Numbered from the stretch's first letter, positions 29,602 to 38,283 are shown. The stretch is 50,495 nt of DNA from Rhodospirillaceae bacterium (GCA_009773045.1 WOUV01000011.1:1-50495), one strand, 5' to 3'. Notes: a model not told the origin generated them from the letters alone. Numbers and translations are program-made.

Positions 29602-30696
29602 TCAATCCGCCGCTGCCGATTCTTCCAATATTGCGTGCTGCGCTTTGTGTTCACGCATGCCCTTGAGCAGCGATCCCAGAACGATTCCCGCCCCCACCAG
29701 CAGCGCAAGAATCATGATGGCAAAACTTGTCCTTTCAAGCAGCGTCATGGTCTTGGGCGCCAGGGGCGTCATCATCTCAAGCTGTGAAAGATAAACCGGC
29801 ACCACGAATCCCCGGCTGACCAGCACCATCACCATGATCACCCCCATGACGACCTTGATCATGTAAGGTTTGACATACGTGGTGCCGATGGCACCAAGCT
29901 GGATGCCGAACAGGGACCCGGCCAGAATGATCATGGCAAGGCGGATATCGACATAGCCGCTCCAGGCGAACTTGATGGTACCGCCCACGCCCATGACAAA
30001 GGCGGTGACGAGTTCGCTGGCGGACGCCATCAGGCTGGGGACGCCCAACATATAAATCATCGACGGCACGCCGACGAATCCGCCAACGGCGATGGTCGCG
30101 GCCAGCATGCCGGTCGCAAAACCCATGGGAATGGTAATCAGGACAGAAACCCGGGCGTTGATGCTTTTGAAATAGACCATCGTGCCGGGAATGGTGATGG
30201 ATTGGACCCACAGCGCCAGCCGCCCCGCCTTTTCCTCGGCGTGCGTCAGACCGGACCGATGCGTCTGGTACGCATCGCGCAGCACATAACCGCCAACGAC
30301 GGCCAGCACCACCACGAAGGCGACGCTGACATACAGGTTGGAACCGGCATCGCCAAAGTTCCGCTTGATCACTTCCTGAATATGGACGCCATAAAGCACC
30401 CCGGCCTCCGCCGAAGCCCCCATGATCAGGCCCAGCTTGACATCCACCTGCCCATACTTGGCCCGCTTGATGGCCCCCACCAGCGCCTTCGGAAACTTGT
30501 GACACATGTTGCTGGCGACCGCCATGATTCCGGGGACGCCCATGCTCATCATCGCCGGGGTCAGAACGAAGGCGCCGCCCGAGCCGATGAACCCGCTCAC
30601 CAAGCCGCCCACGAAGCCGACAAGGAAAAGATAAATGAGACCAAACGTGTCAAGTGTATAGGGAAGTGTGTCAATGACGCTTGAAACCGAATCCAC
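29602..30696 (-). CDS. TauE/SafE family anion permease
   Basis: 364 residues with eight or more predicted membrane helices. The start region LVGFVGGLVSGFIGSGGAFV is the TauE/SafE signature and a second copy, AATIAVGGFVGVPSMIYML, opens the second half. The family exports sulfite/sulfoacetate or other organic anions. The start is GTG at 30694-30696 with AGGGG upstream. It follows a 79-residue membrane protein gene on the same strand. MamO of magnetotactic bacteria carries a TauE-like C-terminal domain, but this protein has no protease part, so I do not name it MamO. Substrate unknown. Confidence 0.85.
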   Translation of the reverse strand: MDSVSSVIDTLPYTLDTFGLIYLFLVGFVGGLVSGFIGSGGAFVLTPAMMSMGVPGIMAVASNMCHKFPKALVGAIKRAKYGQVDVKLGLIMGASAEAGVLYGVHIQEVIKRNFGDAGSNLYVSVAFVVVLAVVGGYVLRDAYQTHRSGLTHAEEKAGRLALWVQSITIPGTMVYFKSINARVSVLITIPMGFATGMLAATIAVGGFVGVPSMIYMLGVPSLMASASELVTAFVMGVGGTIKFAWSGYVDIRLAMIILAGSLFGIQLGAIGTTYVKPYMIKVVMGVIMVMVLVSRGFVVPVYLSQLEMMTPLAPKTMTLLERTSFAIMILALLVGAGIVLGSLLKGMREHKAQHAILEESAAAD

Positions 30697-31010
30697 TGTC
30701 GTGCCCCTTCTGTCATGCCCCTTCGTTGCAGAAAAATAGCCCTACCTTCAAACACCTTTTCTTTTTCTTTCTACGCCTTCTTTCCATGTCGCCCGGAAAC
30801 GGGGGCACTCCTGGAAATGCCGTGGGGACTTCCAAGAGACACTTCTGAAAACTTCCGTCGTCGTGGTTCGCGGCTTCTCCCCAGAGCACCGCAAGCGACT
30901 TCCCCCACGGCCTGCGCCCACAGGCCGGCACCCTACCAGAGTCCCCAGAGAAGGTTTTCAGAAATGCCCGTCATGAACGCCTGTCTGCGGAGCGTTCCGC
31001 AAACGCATCA
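30697..31010. other. Intergenic region rich in long inverted repeats
   Basis: 314 bp between the 79-residue gene and the permease. GCCGTGGGG (30819-30827) has its inverse CCCCACGGC at 30903-30911. TTCTGAAAACTTC (30843-30855) is mirrored by GAAGGTTTTCAGAA (30950-30963) with one bulge. The two pairings cross each other. It could be a structured leader of the permease mRNA. No gene is seen. Confidence 0.4.
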
Positions 31011-31250
31011 TTATTTCTTGGCCCGCACCCCCAGCACGTCCCAAAAGCCGCTCGTAAATGTTCCATGAACAAATGAAAAAACGAACGCAATCACAATCGG
31101 AATGATGAACATTTCCCCGCCTTTTCCAGACAGGTCAAGAAGTTCGCGTTCATACCTGAACAGAAGAACGTACAGAACCAGACTTGCGACACCAAATCCC
31201 ATGGTGATCATGATCTGGGATGCGCGCGCACCGCCCCCGTTTCTTGCCAT
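31011..31250 (-). CDS. Small two-helix membrane protein paired with the TauE/SafE permease
   Basis: 79 residues from the ATG at 31248-31250, which follows GGAGG. Two hydrophobic helices (MITMGFGVASLVLYVLLF and MFIIPIVIAFVFSFVHGTF) flank a short charged loop (RYERELLDLSGKGGE). I recognise no named family. Its position directly upstream of the permease suggests a partner or accessory subunit. It lies downstream of mamM on the same strand, separated by 227 bp, so it may or may not belong to the magnetosome transcript. Confidence 0.75.
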   Translation of the reverse strand: MARNGGGARASQIMITMGFGVASLVLYVLLFRYERELLDLSGKGGEMFIIPIVIAFVFSFVHGTFTSGFWDVLGVRAKK

Positions 31251-31477
31251 AATGTTTTGACTCCTCCTGCCAAGGCTTTTTGGCTTTTTCCGTGCGAATC
31301 GGCTCCACGCCGTTTTGTCATCGATTCGTCGAAAGGACTTGCCATCCCGTGCCGTTTGGATACGAGTTTTTCCTGCGTCAGCCTTGAAGATAAAGAACGT
31401 TTTCAGCGTAGGTACGTTCCGACCGTTCGTCAAGTGCGAAAGTGAACCGCTTCAGGGCAATCGAATGTCCCTTTGTT

Positions 31478-32434
31478 TCACTTTCCGGTCAAAACGGCCC
31501 GCAGTTCATCCTCCGCCACGGGAGCCGTCTTCTCGTGCGCGTGCTTCTGTTCATGCTTGTGTCCGCCGGTGGCCCGGATATGCAGGGCGCCAAGATGGGG
31601 CACTCGGGAGCTGACGGACTCCTTCACGGTTTCGCACAGACGGTGCGCCTCCGCCACCGACAGGTGGGGATCGACCGCAAGAACCATGTCCCCCCAGATT
31701 TCCTGCCCCACGTGGCGGGAGCGGAACTGGGGGACGGCCACCACACCCGGCGTCGCGCGGGCGATGGCCAGAATATGCCCGCGCATGGGTTCATGCACGC
31801 TGCGATCCATCAACCCCTTGCAGGCCTCCCAGAAAATCCACACGCCAAGGTAAAGAAGATCAAAAGTCTCAAAAATGGCGATGGCAACGTCAAGCCATGT
31901 CATCCCCAGATAATGCGCCCCGACGATTCCCCCCGCCACCATTCCGGAGGTCACCGCGTCGGAGTGGCTGTGCCTGGCCAGAGTGTGCACCATCGGACTG
32001 TTGGTCTCGATCGCGACACATCCCGCGTAACGGTTCATGAACAGATTGACCGCAACCGCCACCAGCGCCGCCCACAAGGCGACCAGATGGGGCGCCTTGT
32101 GTTCCTCGGGTCGCAACAAAATCTGCACAGTATGTACCAGCAGATAGCCAGTGATGACCAGAAATACAACGCTGATGACCAGAGACAAAACAAATTCGAT
32201 CTTGCCATGACCATAGGGATGGTCTTCATCCAGCGGCTTGTCGGAAACCGAAAGACCGACGATGACCAGAAGGGAAGTAATGACGTCTTTTACAGAATAC
32301 ATGGTATCGACCAGCATCGCCTGCGATCCGGAAACCAGACCGACCAGCGCCTTCATGAACGCCAGCGCCAGATTGATGCCAAGCCCCACCCAGCCGACGG
32401 TCCGGACACAGGCAACGCAGCGATCGAACCGCAT
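31478..32434 (-). CDS. mamM: Magnetosome CDF-family iron transporter MamM
   Basis: 318-residue cation diffusion facilitator. MamM with MamB moves iron into the magnetosome vesicle and stabilises MamB. Membrane text: SGSQAMLVDTMYSVKDVITS (TM2 metal site Asp), KPLDEDHPYGHGKIEF, and ARHSHSDAVTSGMVAGGIVG (TM5 H/D site). VGQEIWGDMVLAVDPHLSV is the C-terminal dimer domain and matches Magnetospirillum MamM closely (RARYVGQDIWADM.I.VDP). The tail has a His-rich stretch GGHKHEQKHAHEK, unusual for MamM. ATG at 32432-32434 follows AGGGAAAG. It is downstream of mamL, the order seen in magnetotactic alphaproteobacteria. Confidence 0.9.
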   Translation of the reverse strand: MRFDRCVACVRTVGWVGLGINLALAFMKALVGLVSGSQAMLVDTMYSVKDVITSLLVIVGLSVSDKPLDEDHPYGHGKIEFVLSLVISVVFLVITGYLLVHTVQILLRPEEHKAPHLVALWAALVAVAVNLFMNRYAGCVAIETNSPMVHTLARHSHSDAVTSGMVAGGIVGAHYLGMTWLDVAIAIFETFDLLYLGVWIFWEACKGLMDRSVHEPMRGHILAIARATPGVVAVPQFRSRHVGQEIWGDMVLAVDPHLSVAEAHRLCETVKESVSSRVPHLGALHIRATGGHKHEQKHAHEKTAPVAEDELRAVLTGK

Positions 32435-32482
32435 GTTTCTTTCCCTTTGAAGGCATTCCATTCGTGCGCCTTACCGATCAAG

Positions 32483-32493
32483 CCCCCCCCCCG
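32483..32493. repeat. C11 homopolymer between mamL and mamM
   Basis: Eleven C in the 79-bp spacer between mamL and mamM, about 50 bp upstream of the mamM start. One of several long poly-C/G tracts in the window. Confidence 0.9.
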
Positions 32494-32513
32494 GCATCCG
32501 ATGCGCACAGGCC

Positions 32514-32756
32514 TCATGCCCCACGATGACGCAGGATCACTTCCTTACGCCGCGCGTCTTCCCCCCGGCGCCGGTGCATCGCCTGGAGCAGAAGAGCGGC
32601 GATGGCCGTTACAAAACCGGCCAGAAAAGCCACTCCCACCACGACAACCACAGGCGCCTCGAAGGCGAGCACGAAATAAACGGAAACGACATGAAGATTC
32701 TGTGACGTAAACAGTATGATCGCAGCCACCAGAACACTGTAGACGATGAATCTCAC
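32514..32756 (-). CDS. mamL: Magnetosome protein MamL
   Basis: Small membrane protein (80 residues) required for magnetosome membrane invagination in Magnetospirillum. Two helices: VRFIVYSVLVAAIILFTSQN and PVVVVVGVAFLAGFVTAIAA, then a basic tail MHRRRGEDARRKEVILRHRG. The layout, with a cationic amphipathic tail, matches MamL and distantly LapA (DUF1049). The start is GTG at 32754-32756 with AAGGA upstream; the frame continues back into the mamK 3' end but without a start. Identification leans on position between mamK and mamM. Confidence 0.82.
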   Translation of the reverse strand: MRFIVYSVLVAAIILFTSQNLHVVSVYFVLAFEAPVVVVVGVAFLAGFVTAIAALLLQAMHRRRGEDARRKEVILRHRGA

Positions 32757-32791
32757 AACACCGCTTCCTTGGAAGGATCGTTCCACGGACC

Positions 32792-33820
32792 TCACGTTTC
32801 CATCGTCGTGTGCCCAAGTTTGCTCCAATATTTCGGCGGCAGTTCCTGGGCCAGTTTCAAGGCGCCCGCGCATCCGTCATAGATCGGATCGGCCACCGCC
32901 GTCACCCGCACCGCGCCGTAATCGACCAGTTCGGCGGTGATGAAGTCCGCAAGCCCCCGGATCTGGGACCCGCCGCCGGCCAGGATGATGTTTTGCAGGA
33001 CCACCGCCTGATCCTCCGGCGGAAATTCTTCCACCAGCCGCTTCACATTTTCGATGATATCGGGCAGGACAGACTCACAGGCCGTTCGGATCTGTTCCCC
33101 CACCTCGAGAGTCACCGGTTTGCCGCCGGCGCGCAAGGCAACCTCCACCGGCCCCTGGCCGGGACCGACAAAGGCGTGCGCTTCCTTGATGGCGCACGCG
33201 ACGTTCAGATTCATCTGGACATGGGGATAGCGTTCGAGGAGTGCTTCTTGCAGACATTCGTCAATGAAATGGCCCGCCTTCGTCAAGGTCACCTGATCTT
33301 CCGGTGCCGGCATCCTGCCTTTCATGGCGCACAAATCCACCGTCCCGGCGCCGATGTCGATGACAAGGGCGTTCATGAGCTTGCCCTGGCCATAGGCCAC
33401 CATGAACGGTTCCGAGACCACCATGGCGGTGTGCAGGACATCCTGGGCGATACGCAAAAGGGCGGATTTATTGGCGTTCGAGGCCCGGGCCGGCACGCCG
33501 ATGACGGCACAAAGCCCTTCCCCTCCTCCGGCGCGACCGACGACGTAGCGCATCAGGTCATGGGCGACATCAACGTCACGCTGGCTGTATTCCCGCAAAA
33601 CGCCATCTTCGAGCGGATAGCGCAAGTCGAGAAACGAACGCTTCTCGTAGGCTTCATCCCCCACCAGCAACGGCGCCCCCAGCAATTTCAGGCCGATGAC
33701 ATCCTTGGGGTATCCAACCACCGAGCGGATGACTTCCCGTAATCCCCGATTGGACATGATGGCGGTTCGTGATGTCCCAAAGTCGATTCCCAACAATAAT
33801 GATTCATCCGCGGCGTTCAT
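32792..33820 (-). CDS. mamK: Magnetosome actin-like filament protein MamK
   Basis: Bacterial actin (342 residues) whose filaments align magnetosome chains. Phosphate-1 motif LLGIDFGTSRTAIMSNRG, then SVVGYPKDVIGLKLLG and YEKRSFLDLRYPLEDGVL, which are near-diagnostic for MamK. Further on, AVIGVPARASNANKSALL, phosphate-2 DIGAGTVDLCAMKG, EDQVTLTKAGHFIDE, adenosine motif ILAGGGSQIRGL, and the C-terminal ELPPKYWSKL. All ATPase motifs are intact. ATG at 33818-33820 follows GGGGAAGAA. It comes after mamE with 97 bp between and no mamJ gene. Confidence 0.95.
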   Translation of the reverse strand: MNAADESLLLGIDFGTSRTAIMSNRGLREVIRSVVGYPKDVIGLKLLGAPLLVGDEAYEKRSFLDLRYPLEDGVLREYSQRDVDVAHDLMRYVVGRAGGGEGLCAVIGVPARASNANKSALLRIAQDVLHTAMVVSEPFMVAYGQGKLMNALVIDIGAGTVDLCAMKGRMPAPEDQVTLTKAGHFIDECLQEALLERYPHVQMNLNVACAIKEAHAFVGPGQGPVEVALRAGGKPVTLEVGEQIRTACESVLPDIIENVKRLVEEFPPEDQAVVLQNIILAGGGSQIRGLADFITAELVDYGAVRVTAVADPIYDGCAGALKLAQELPPKYWSKLGHTTMET

Positions 33821-33917
33821 TTCTTTCTTCCCCGCTGCATTGTGCGGCCCCACGACCAAAATTCTAGCACGTCGACACGCTTTGCGCCAGAGCCGTCCCC
33901 TGCGCCTGCATGCGGCG

Positions 33918-35734
33918 CTACAGCACGGCGTAGAACACAACGCCTCCGCGTCCTGTTTTCACAAGAATATCTCGTTGCCCGGAAACGCCACGCAACACGC
34001 GCGCCAGGGCCTGGGGGGTATCCACCGGTTCGTTGTTGATCGTGAAAAGAAAATCTCCCGGACGCAGTCCAGCCCCGGCCGCCGGCGAGCCGGCCCGCAC
34101 TTCGTTCACCACCGCACCCGTCCAGGGTGCCCCCTGTCATCGCACCCGTCAGGGGGTCCCCCTTTGGCGCTTGCACGGTCATTTGGCCGAAAGTTTCGAT
34201 CTCAAGGCCCAGTCAAGTGAACTCCTTGGGAGTCGTTCCGGCCGCGGGGGGAGTCATTCCGGCCGCGGGGAGAATCGTTCCGGCCGCGGATGCTGGCGAC
34301 GGTGCATTTGCCCCTTCCTGCAGGGCCATCGTCCGGTCGCGACGCCGCCCTTCCCGAAGAACCGACAGGCGGACCGTCTCCCCGGGTTTGCACGCCCCCA
34401 GCATCGCCTGCACCTGGGCCGGTGTGGAAACCCGGCGCCCGTCCACCTTGATCAAAACATCACCCGGCGCGATCTCCGCCCCCGTCAGGGGGGAACGGGG
34501 CGCGACGGCGGCGATGAAAATTCCCTCCCCCGCCCCGCGGCCGATTCGCCGGCCCAGGGGCGGCGTCAGGGGATGCATCTGCGCCCCCAGCACCGTCACC
34601 CCCGCCACGTTGACCCCAAGCGTCCGGGAATCGAACGGCGCAGAAACGACCCCCGCCAAGCCTCCGGCCGGCGGAAACATCTGATGGCAGGCCAGGCAGT
34701 TCGCTTTCTCCCGCCCGTCGGTGTGCGCGGCGCCACCGCCCCGACTCGTATGGGCGGAGCCGCGTTGGCGTTCGGCAGCGCCACCGGTCGCGCCAGTTCT
34801 CCCCCGATTTCCTTTTCCAGGAACGCGCGCACCGTGTTGCTGGGGATGGCGAACCCGATCCCTGAAAAAGCCCCGGTCGGCGTATAGATGGCCGTGTTGA
34901 TGCCAATCACGGAGCCTTCCCCGTTCACCAGCGGTCCGCCGGAGTTGCCTTGATTGATGGCGGCATCGGTTTGAATCAGGTCAGAGTGGGTCACCCCTTC
35001 GATGGCGAGCGCCTTGCGTATGCCAGAAACGATGCCGCGGCTCACCGTCTGGTCAAGACCAAAGGGACTGCCGATGCTGATGACCTCCTCGGCCAGGCGC
35101 ACCCGGTCGCTGTCCCCAAGGATGACCGCGGGTAACGGCGTTTTGAGTGCGATGTGTAAAAGCGCAAGATCGACCCTTTCATCGAGCCGGATGACCCGCG
35201 CCGTATAGCGCCGCGTTCCCCCGTCGTCGAACACGGTCACCTGGGCGCCGGAGGCGCCGCGCACGACGTGGGCATTGGTCACGATGAAGCCATCCCCGCG
35301 GAGGACGATGACACCCGATCCCATGTTCTCCAGCACCCCGCCGGCAAGGGGGGTTGCGAACTGCACATCGCCCTCGGGTCGCGGTGTCGTGATGGGGGCC
35401 GTGAGAGGGGCCGTCACGGAGGGGCCGGGGCGAAGCACGGTCACATTGACCACGCTGTCGCGCAACGCCAGGGCGATCTGGGAAAAATCGCGCCCAACGA
35501 GCCGTCCCGGACGCTCCGCGGGAGAGAAGGCGGCGCCAGCGGAAACGACGCGACAGGCACCACCCCCGGGGCATTGACAACGACGGCAGGCGATCGCCCC
35601 CCCAAACCCACCGACTGCCCCCACGCCGCCGCCAGAATGAGAACGGCAAGGGCGCCGATTCCATACAGATATTTCCGTGAATGTTTCGCACAGACGACCG
35701 ATGACTCCTCCCCTTCCTCCCCCTCCTCCATCAT
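33918..35734 (-). pseudogene. mamE: Magnetosome HtrA-like protease MamE, broken by three frameshifts and one stop
   Basis: MamE is a membrane serine protease with heme (magnetochrome) and PDZ domains needed for magnetite maturation. ATG at 35732-35734 starts a cytosolic acidic segment and one helix (YLYGIGALAVLILAAAW). Frame breaks near 35530. The trypsin domain is then clear: VTNAHVV (His), RVDLALLHI (Asp), INQGNSGGPLV (Ser). The frame breaks again near 34727, just before the magnetochrome motif CLACH. PDZ1 follows (GIFIAAVAPRSPLTGAEI). A short PAAG repeat leads to EFT, then TGA (34213-34215) where W is expected (EFT-W-LGLEIE). The C5 tract 34130-34134 shifts the frame again before PDZ2 (RAGSPAAGAGLRPGDFLFTI). 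Only one CxxCH is seen; known MamE proteins have two. Confidence 0.88.
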
Positions 35735-35736
35735 TC

Positions 35737-35943
35737 CTACCCCTCGTCTCCGAGCAGATCGTCATCCTTGCTCCGCTCGGGCGTTCGCACCGCCGTCACC
35801 CCGACGGCGAGGGCGAGAAGACCCACGATCACCAGCACGATCGGAACCAGCCCACGCAGGAGATCCACGACAGACCACCACCAGACCGCTCCTCCCCACA
35901 GGCCAAGCGCCATCGCCAGCAAACCAACAATAATCCACGGCAT
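35737..35943 (-). CDS. mamI: Magnetosome protein MamI
   Basis: 68-residue, two-helix protein required for magnetosome vesicle formation. Text: MPWIIVGLLAMALGLWGGAV, WWWSVVDLLRGLVPIVLVIV, then GLLALAVGVTAVRTPERSK and an acidic end. The WWWS after helix 1 and the GLxALAxGV second helix match Magnetospirillum MamI (xxWWWSVTEFLRGxVPVAL). ATG at 35941-35943 has GGGAG directly upstream. It ends with TAG 2 bp before mamE. The same frame is open upstream into the C-terminal part of mamH, so a MamH-MamI fusion is formally possible. Confidence 0.88.
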   Translation of the reverse strand: MPWIIVGLLAMALGLWGGAVWWWSVVDLLRGLVPIVLVIVGLLALAVGVTAVRTPERSKDDDLLGDEG

Positions 35944-37247
35944 TCTCCCGCCCTCACATTCCATTTTGCGACGTTTCACCGCCGTCAGAGGCTCGTGCCG
36001 GCTGTTGCGCAGCCCCGCGGCCCCCATCATGACCCACAGCGCATAGCACACTATGACCACGTTGCCTAGACCAGTGAACACGAAAGGCGCGTAAGGCCCC
36101 ACGGCATCGAACAGCACACCGCCTGTTTCCAGAAACACGATGACGCCGATTCCCCCCCCGACCACATTGAACGCCCCCATCACCGACCCCAGAATCGACC
36201 GCGGCGCAAGGTCGATGGCCAGCACCTGCGGCGGCCACAAGGCACCCCCCCTGACCGGCGGCCAGAATCACGGCCGGCAGAACGATGATTCCCTTGAATG
36301 GATTGACGATGAACCCCAGCCCGATCAGCCCCACACCGGACAACGCCATGCCGGCGGCCAAGGCCGTGATGCGCCCGAATCGTTCGATCACCCGTCCCCA
36401 CACTGGAATCGATACCAGCACAACGAGTCCCACGAGACCGATCAGAAGGCCGTCCGTCGCCGCGGCCCGTTCCTGTGATATCCCCACAAGATCAGCGAAA
36501 TAGATATACCATAACATGAAGAACATGCCAACCAGAACCATATCACTGCGGGCAAAAAACGCCGCGGCGAAGGCGAGTCGCATGCGGGGGTCCGAACGCA
36601 GGAGATGCCCGATCCGGCGCCAGGGAATCCGGCTTTCCTCAGGACGCGGCGCCACATCCACAAGACACCCTCTGGCCAGGACCGCCCCCGCGAAGGGCCA
36701 CCGCCGCCGTCATCAGCATCACCGTGACCGTCCCGACATGGGGCGTCATCTGTATCAGCACGGCATAAACCAGTGTCGCCCCGAAGGCCGTCATGAAGGC
36801 GGCATTGGCCATCAACCGGGGTCGGCTGGTGGCGGAGCTGAAATCTCCGACCAATGTCGTCAACTGCGGCCACACCGCCCCCGCCCCCAGGGACATGATG
36901 ACCCGCGCCATGGAATAAACGGCAATGCCCCCCACGCCGAACAGAACCGCAAGGTCCGGACTGAACGGCGCCAACACCGCGCCACATCCCGCCACCACGA
37001 ACCCGACGATGATGATCGGGACCCGCCCCAGACGATCGGACAAATAGCCAAGATACCCGACCAGCACAAGGCCAAGGACTTCCGTCACCACCTGCACGTT
37101 GGCATTGATGACCCCGGCGCTGGCCAACGGAACGGCCAGCACGGTTCGCAAAAACAACGGCTGAATGGCCACCGACAAGGCGAGGAAAATCATCGTCAGG
37201 GCCGCCAGCAGGTAAAGACCGTTGTAATGCCTGAGTTCGATGGACAC
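35944..37247 (-). pseudogene. mamH: Magnetosome MFS transporter MamH, two frameshifts
   Basis: Major-facilitator protein thought to import iron into magnetosomes. GTG at 37245-37247, with poly-G as ribosome site, starts MSIELRHYNGLYLLAALTMI. Text such as YLGYLSDRLGRVPIIIVGFV is the MFS loop 2-3 motif. The frame breaks near 36692 (one extra base), continuing as [19 protein letters not shown] and [18 protein letters not shown]. It breaks again at the C7 tract 36245-36251 and continues as [20 protein letters not shown] and [20 protein letters not shown]. The last frame has no stop before mamI; the middle frame stops at 35954. Either a sequencing problem or a decayed gene. The corrected protein is about 430 residues, normal for MamH. 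Confidence 0.85.
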
Positions 37248-37248
37248 G

Positions 37249-37257
37249 CCCCCCCCC
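37249..37257 (-). promoter_or_regulatory. G9 tract acting as the mamH ribosome-binding site
   Basis: On the coding strand AAAGGGGGGGGGC lies directly before the GTG start of mamH, so the homopolymer itself supplies the Shine-Dalgarno sequence. A change in its length would change spacing and could tune translation. Confidence 0.55.
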
Positions 37258-37279
37258 TTTGATACCTTCCGAGTCTGGA

Positions 37280-37295
37280 TCGTGACCGATCACGA
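37280..37295. promoter_or_regulatory. Palindrome upstream of mamH
   Basis: TCGTGA-CCGA-TCACGA, a perfect 6+6 inverted repeat 33-48 bp upstream of the mamH start. A wider pairing GAGTC ... GACTC overlaps it. Shape fits a dimeric regulator site or small hairpin; it matches neither the FNR nor the CRP consensus spacing. Confidence 0.4.
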
Positions 37296-37410
37296 CTCCC
37301 CCTCGGGCGCCGGGCATCCGCGGCTCGTGGCTGACGTGCCGTTCGGCGCGGTCACGGCGGTTCCTTGAGCATACGTCAAGACCGACGCGCAAGGGTATGA
37401 AGTCTTTCCT

Positions 37411-37740
37411 TCAAAGCCGCATGGCGAGCCAGAACACGCCCGGCAGTTTCCATACCCGGTTGAACGCCACCGACACAAGGCCCATTAGGGAAAAAACGCT
37501 GACCATCAGAGCGGAAAAACTGAACATCCACTTCCCGACCCCGGGCATGTGCAACCCGAACAGGCCAAGGATTCCCCACATCCACAGAACCAGACCCTGC
37601 CGCGCATGAAAATGGACATATTCATCGTCCCTGTTGAGGACCAGCGGGACAAAAACAAGAACGCTAAGATAGCTTAATGCGGCCATCAGGCGGGTTCGCA
37701 TATCTCCCCGGCTGCGCAGAAACATTTTCCGTGCCGGCAT
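37411..37740 (-). CDS. mamF: Magnetosome membrane protein MamF (DUF4870-like)
   Basis: 109 residues. MamF is a small magnetosome membrane protein that influences crystal size. The core [20 protein letters not shown], then [16 protein letters not shown] and [15 protein letters not shown], matches MamF of Magnetospirillum ([41 protein letters not shown]). Three hydrophobic helices are seen. Start ATG at 37738-37740 with AGGGGCC upstream. In Magnetospirillum mamF belongs to mamGFDC; here it stands alone directly upstream of mamH on the same strand. Confidence 0.88.
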   Translation of the reverse strand: MPARKMFLRSRGDMRTRLMAALSYLSVLVFVPLVLNRDDEYVHFHARQGLVLWMWGILGLFGLHMPGVGKWMFSFSALMVSVFSLMGLVSVAFNRVWKLPGVFWLAMRL

Positions 37741-37798
37741 GGCCCCTCCTTGCGACACCCCGTGCCTTCCATCACCCCTTTTGTAAAGGCAGCCGACG

Positions 37799-37810
37799 GA
37801 TTGATCAATC
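37799..37810. promoter_or_regulatory. 12-bp palindrome upstream of mamF
   Basis: GATTGATCAATC is a perfect palindrome 59-70 bp upstream of the mamF start, where an operator of the mam operon could lie. The string TTGATCAATCG also occurs upstream of ftsE. Confidence 0.3.
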
Positions 37811-37822
37811 GTTTTGCGAAAA

Positions 37823-37859
37823 CGAAACGGGGGGAAGGACGATCTTCCCCCCCGTTTCG
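37823..37859 (-). terminator. Intrinsic terminator between the DUF971 operon and mamF
   Basis: CGAAACGGGGGGAAG and CTTCCCCCCCGTTTCG pair across a 6-nt loop with one bulged base. On the minus strand TTTTCG follows the stem. It ends the cnoX-LON-Trm112-DUF971 transcript and insulates the mam genes. Confidence 0.7.
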
Positions 37860-37881
37860 TCATCCTTCAGGATTTCTTGCG

Positions 37882-38283
37882 TCACGTGGGCTTCTGATCA
37901 CGGCTCAGGCCAAGACGCGCCAAGTCCCCGATGTAATCCCGCCAGCGGTCTTCTTGGTTGTCCCCAAGAGTATACAGGTAATCCCACGAATAGATGCCGG
38001 TGTCGTGCATATCGTCAAAAACGATGGCGATGGCATAGTTGCCGATGGGCTGAATGGCCGTGATGCCGACGGTGCGGCAGCCGCCGGGAGTCTTTTTCTC
38101 ATCGGGGCCATGACCCTGCACTTCCGCCGAAGGACTCTCAACCCGCAACAGTTCCGCCGACAGGGTAAAGGTCCGTCCGTCGTCGAAATCGATTTCCAGC
38201 ATCTTTTCCGCCTTCTTCAGGCGCAATTCGACCGGCCAGTGCCGCGTGCCGAACGACACGACCGGGGCGGAATCATCGGTCAT
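37882..38283 (-). CDS. DUF971 (gamma-butyrobetaine hydroxylase-like N-terminal domain) protein
   Basis: 133 residues. Single GBBH-like_N/DUF971 domain: [41 protein letters not shown], and the C-terminal [20 protein letters not shown] with the conserved SWDYL. Small proteins of this family occur near Mrp/ApbC iron-sulfur genes and may serve Fe-S or iron chemistry, but function is unknown. It overlaps the Trm112-like gene by 4 nt. Confidence 0.9.
   Translation of the reverse strand: MTDDSAPVVSFGTRHWPVELRLKKAEKMLEIDFDDGRTFTLSAELLRVESPSAEVQGHGPDEKKTPGGCRTVGITAIQPIGNYAIAIVFDDMHDTGIYSWDYLYTLGDNQEDRWRDYIGDLARLGLSRDQKPT

Noticed and set aside
29602-30696. TauE/SafE permease as MamO or MamN
   Set aside because: No trypsin-like domain is present (MamO) and it is not of the ArsB/NhaD type (MamN).
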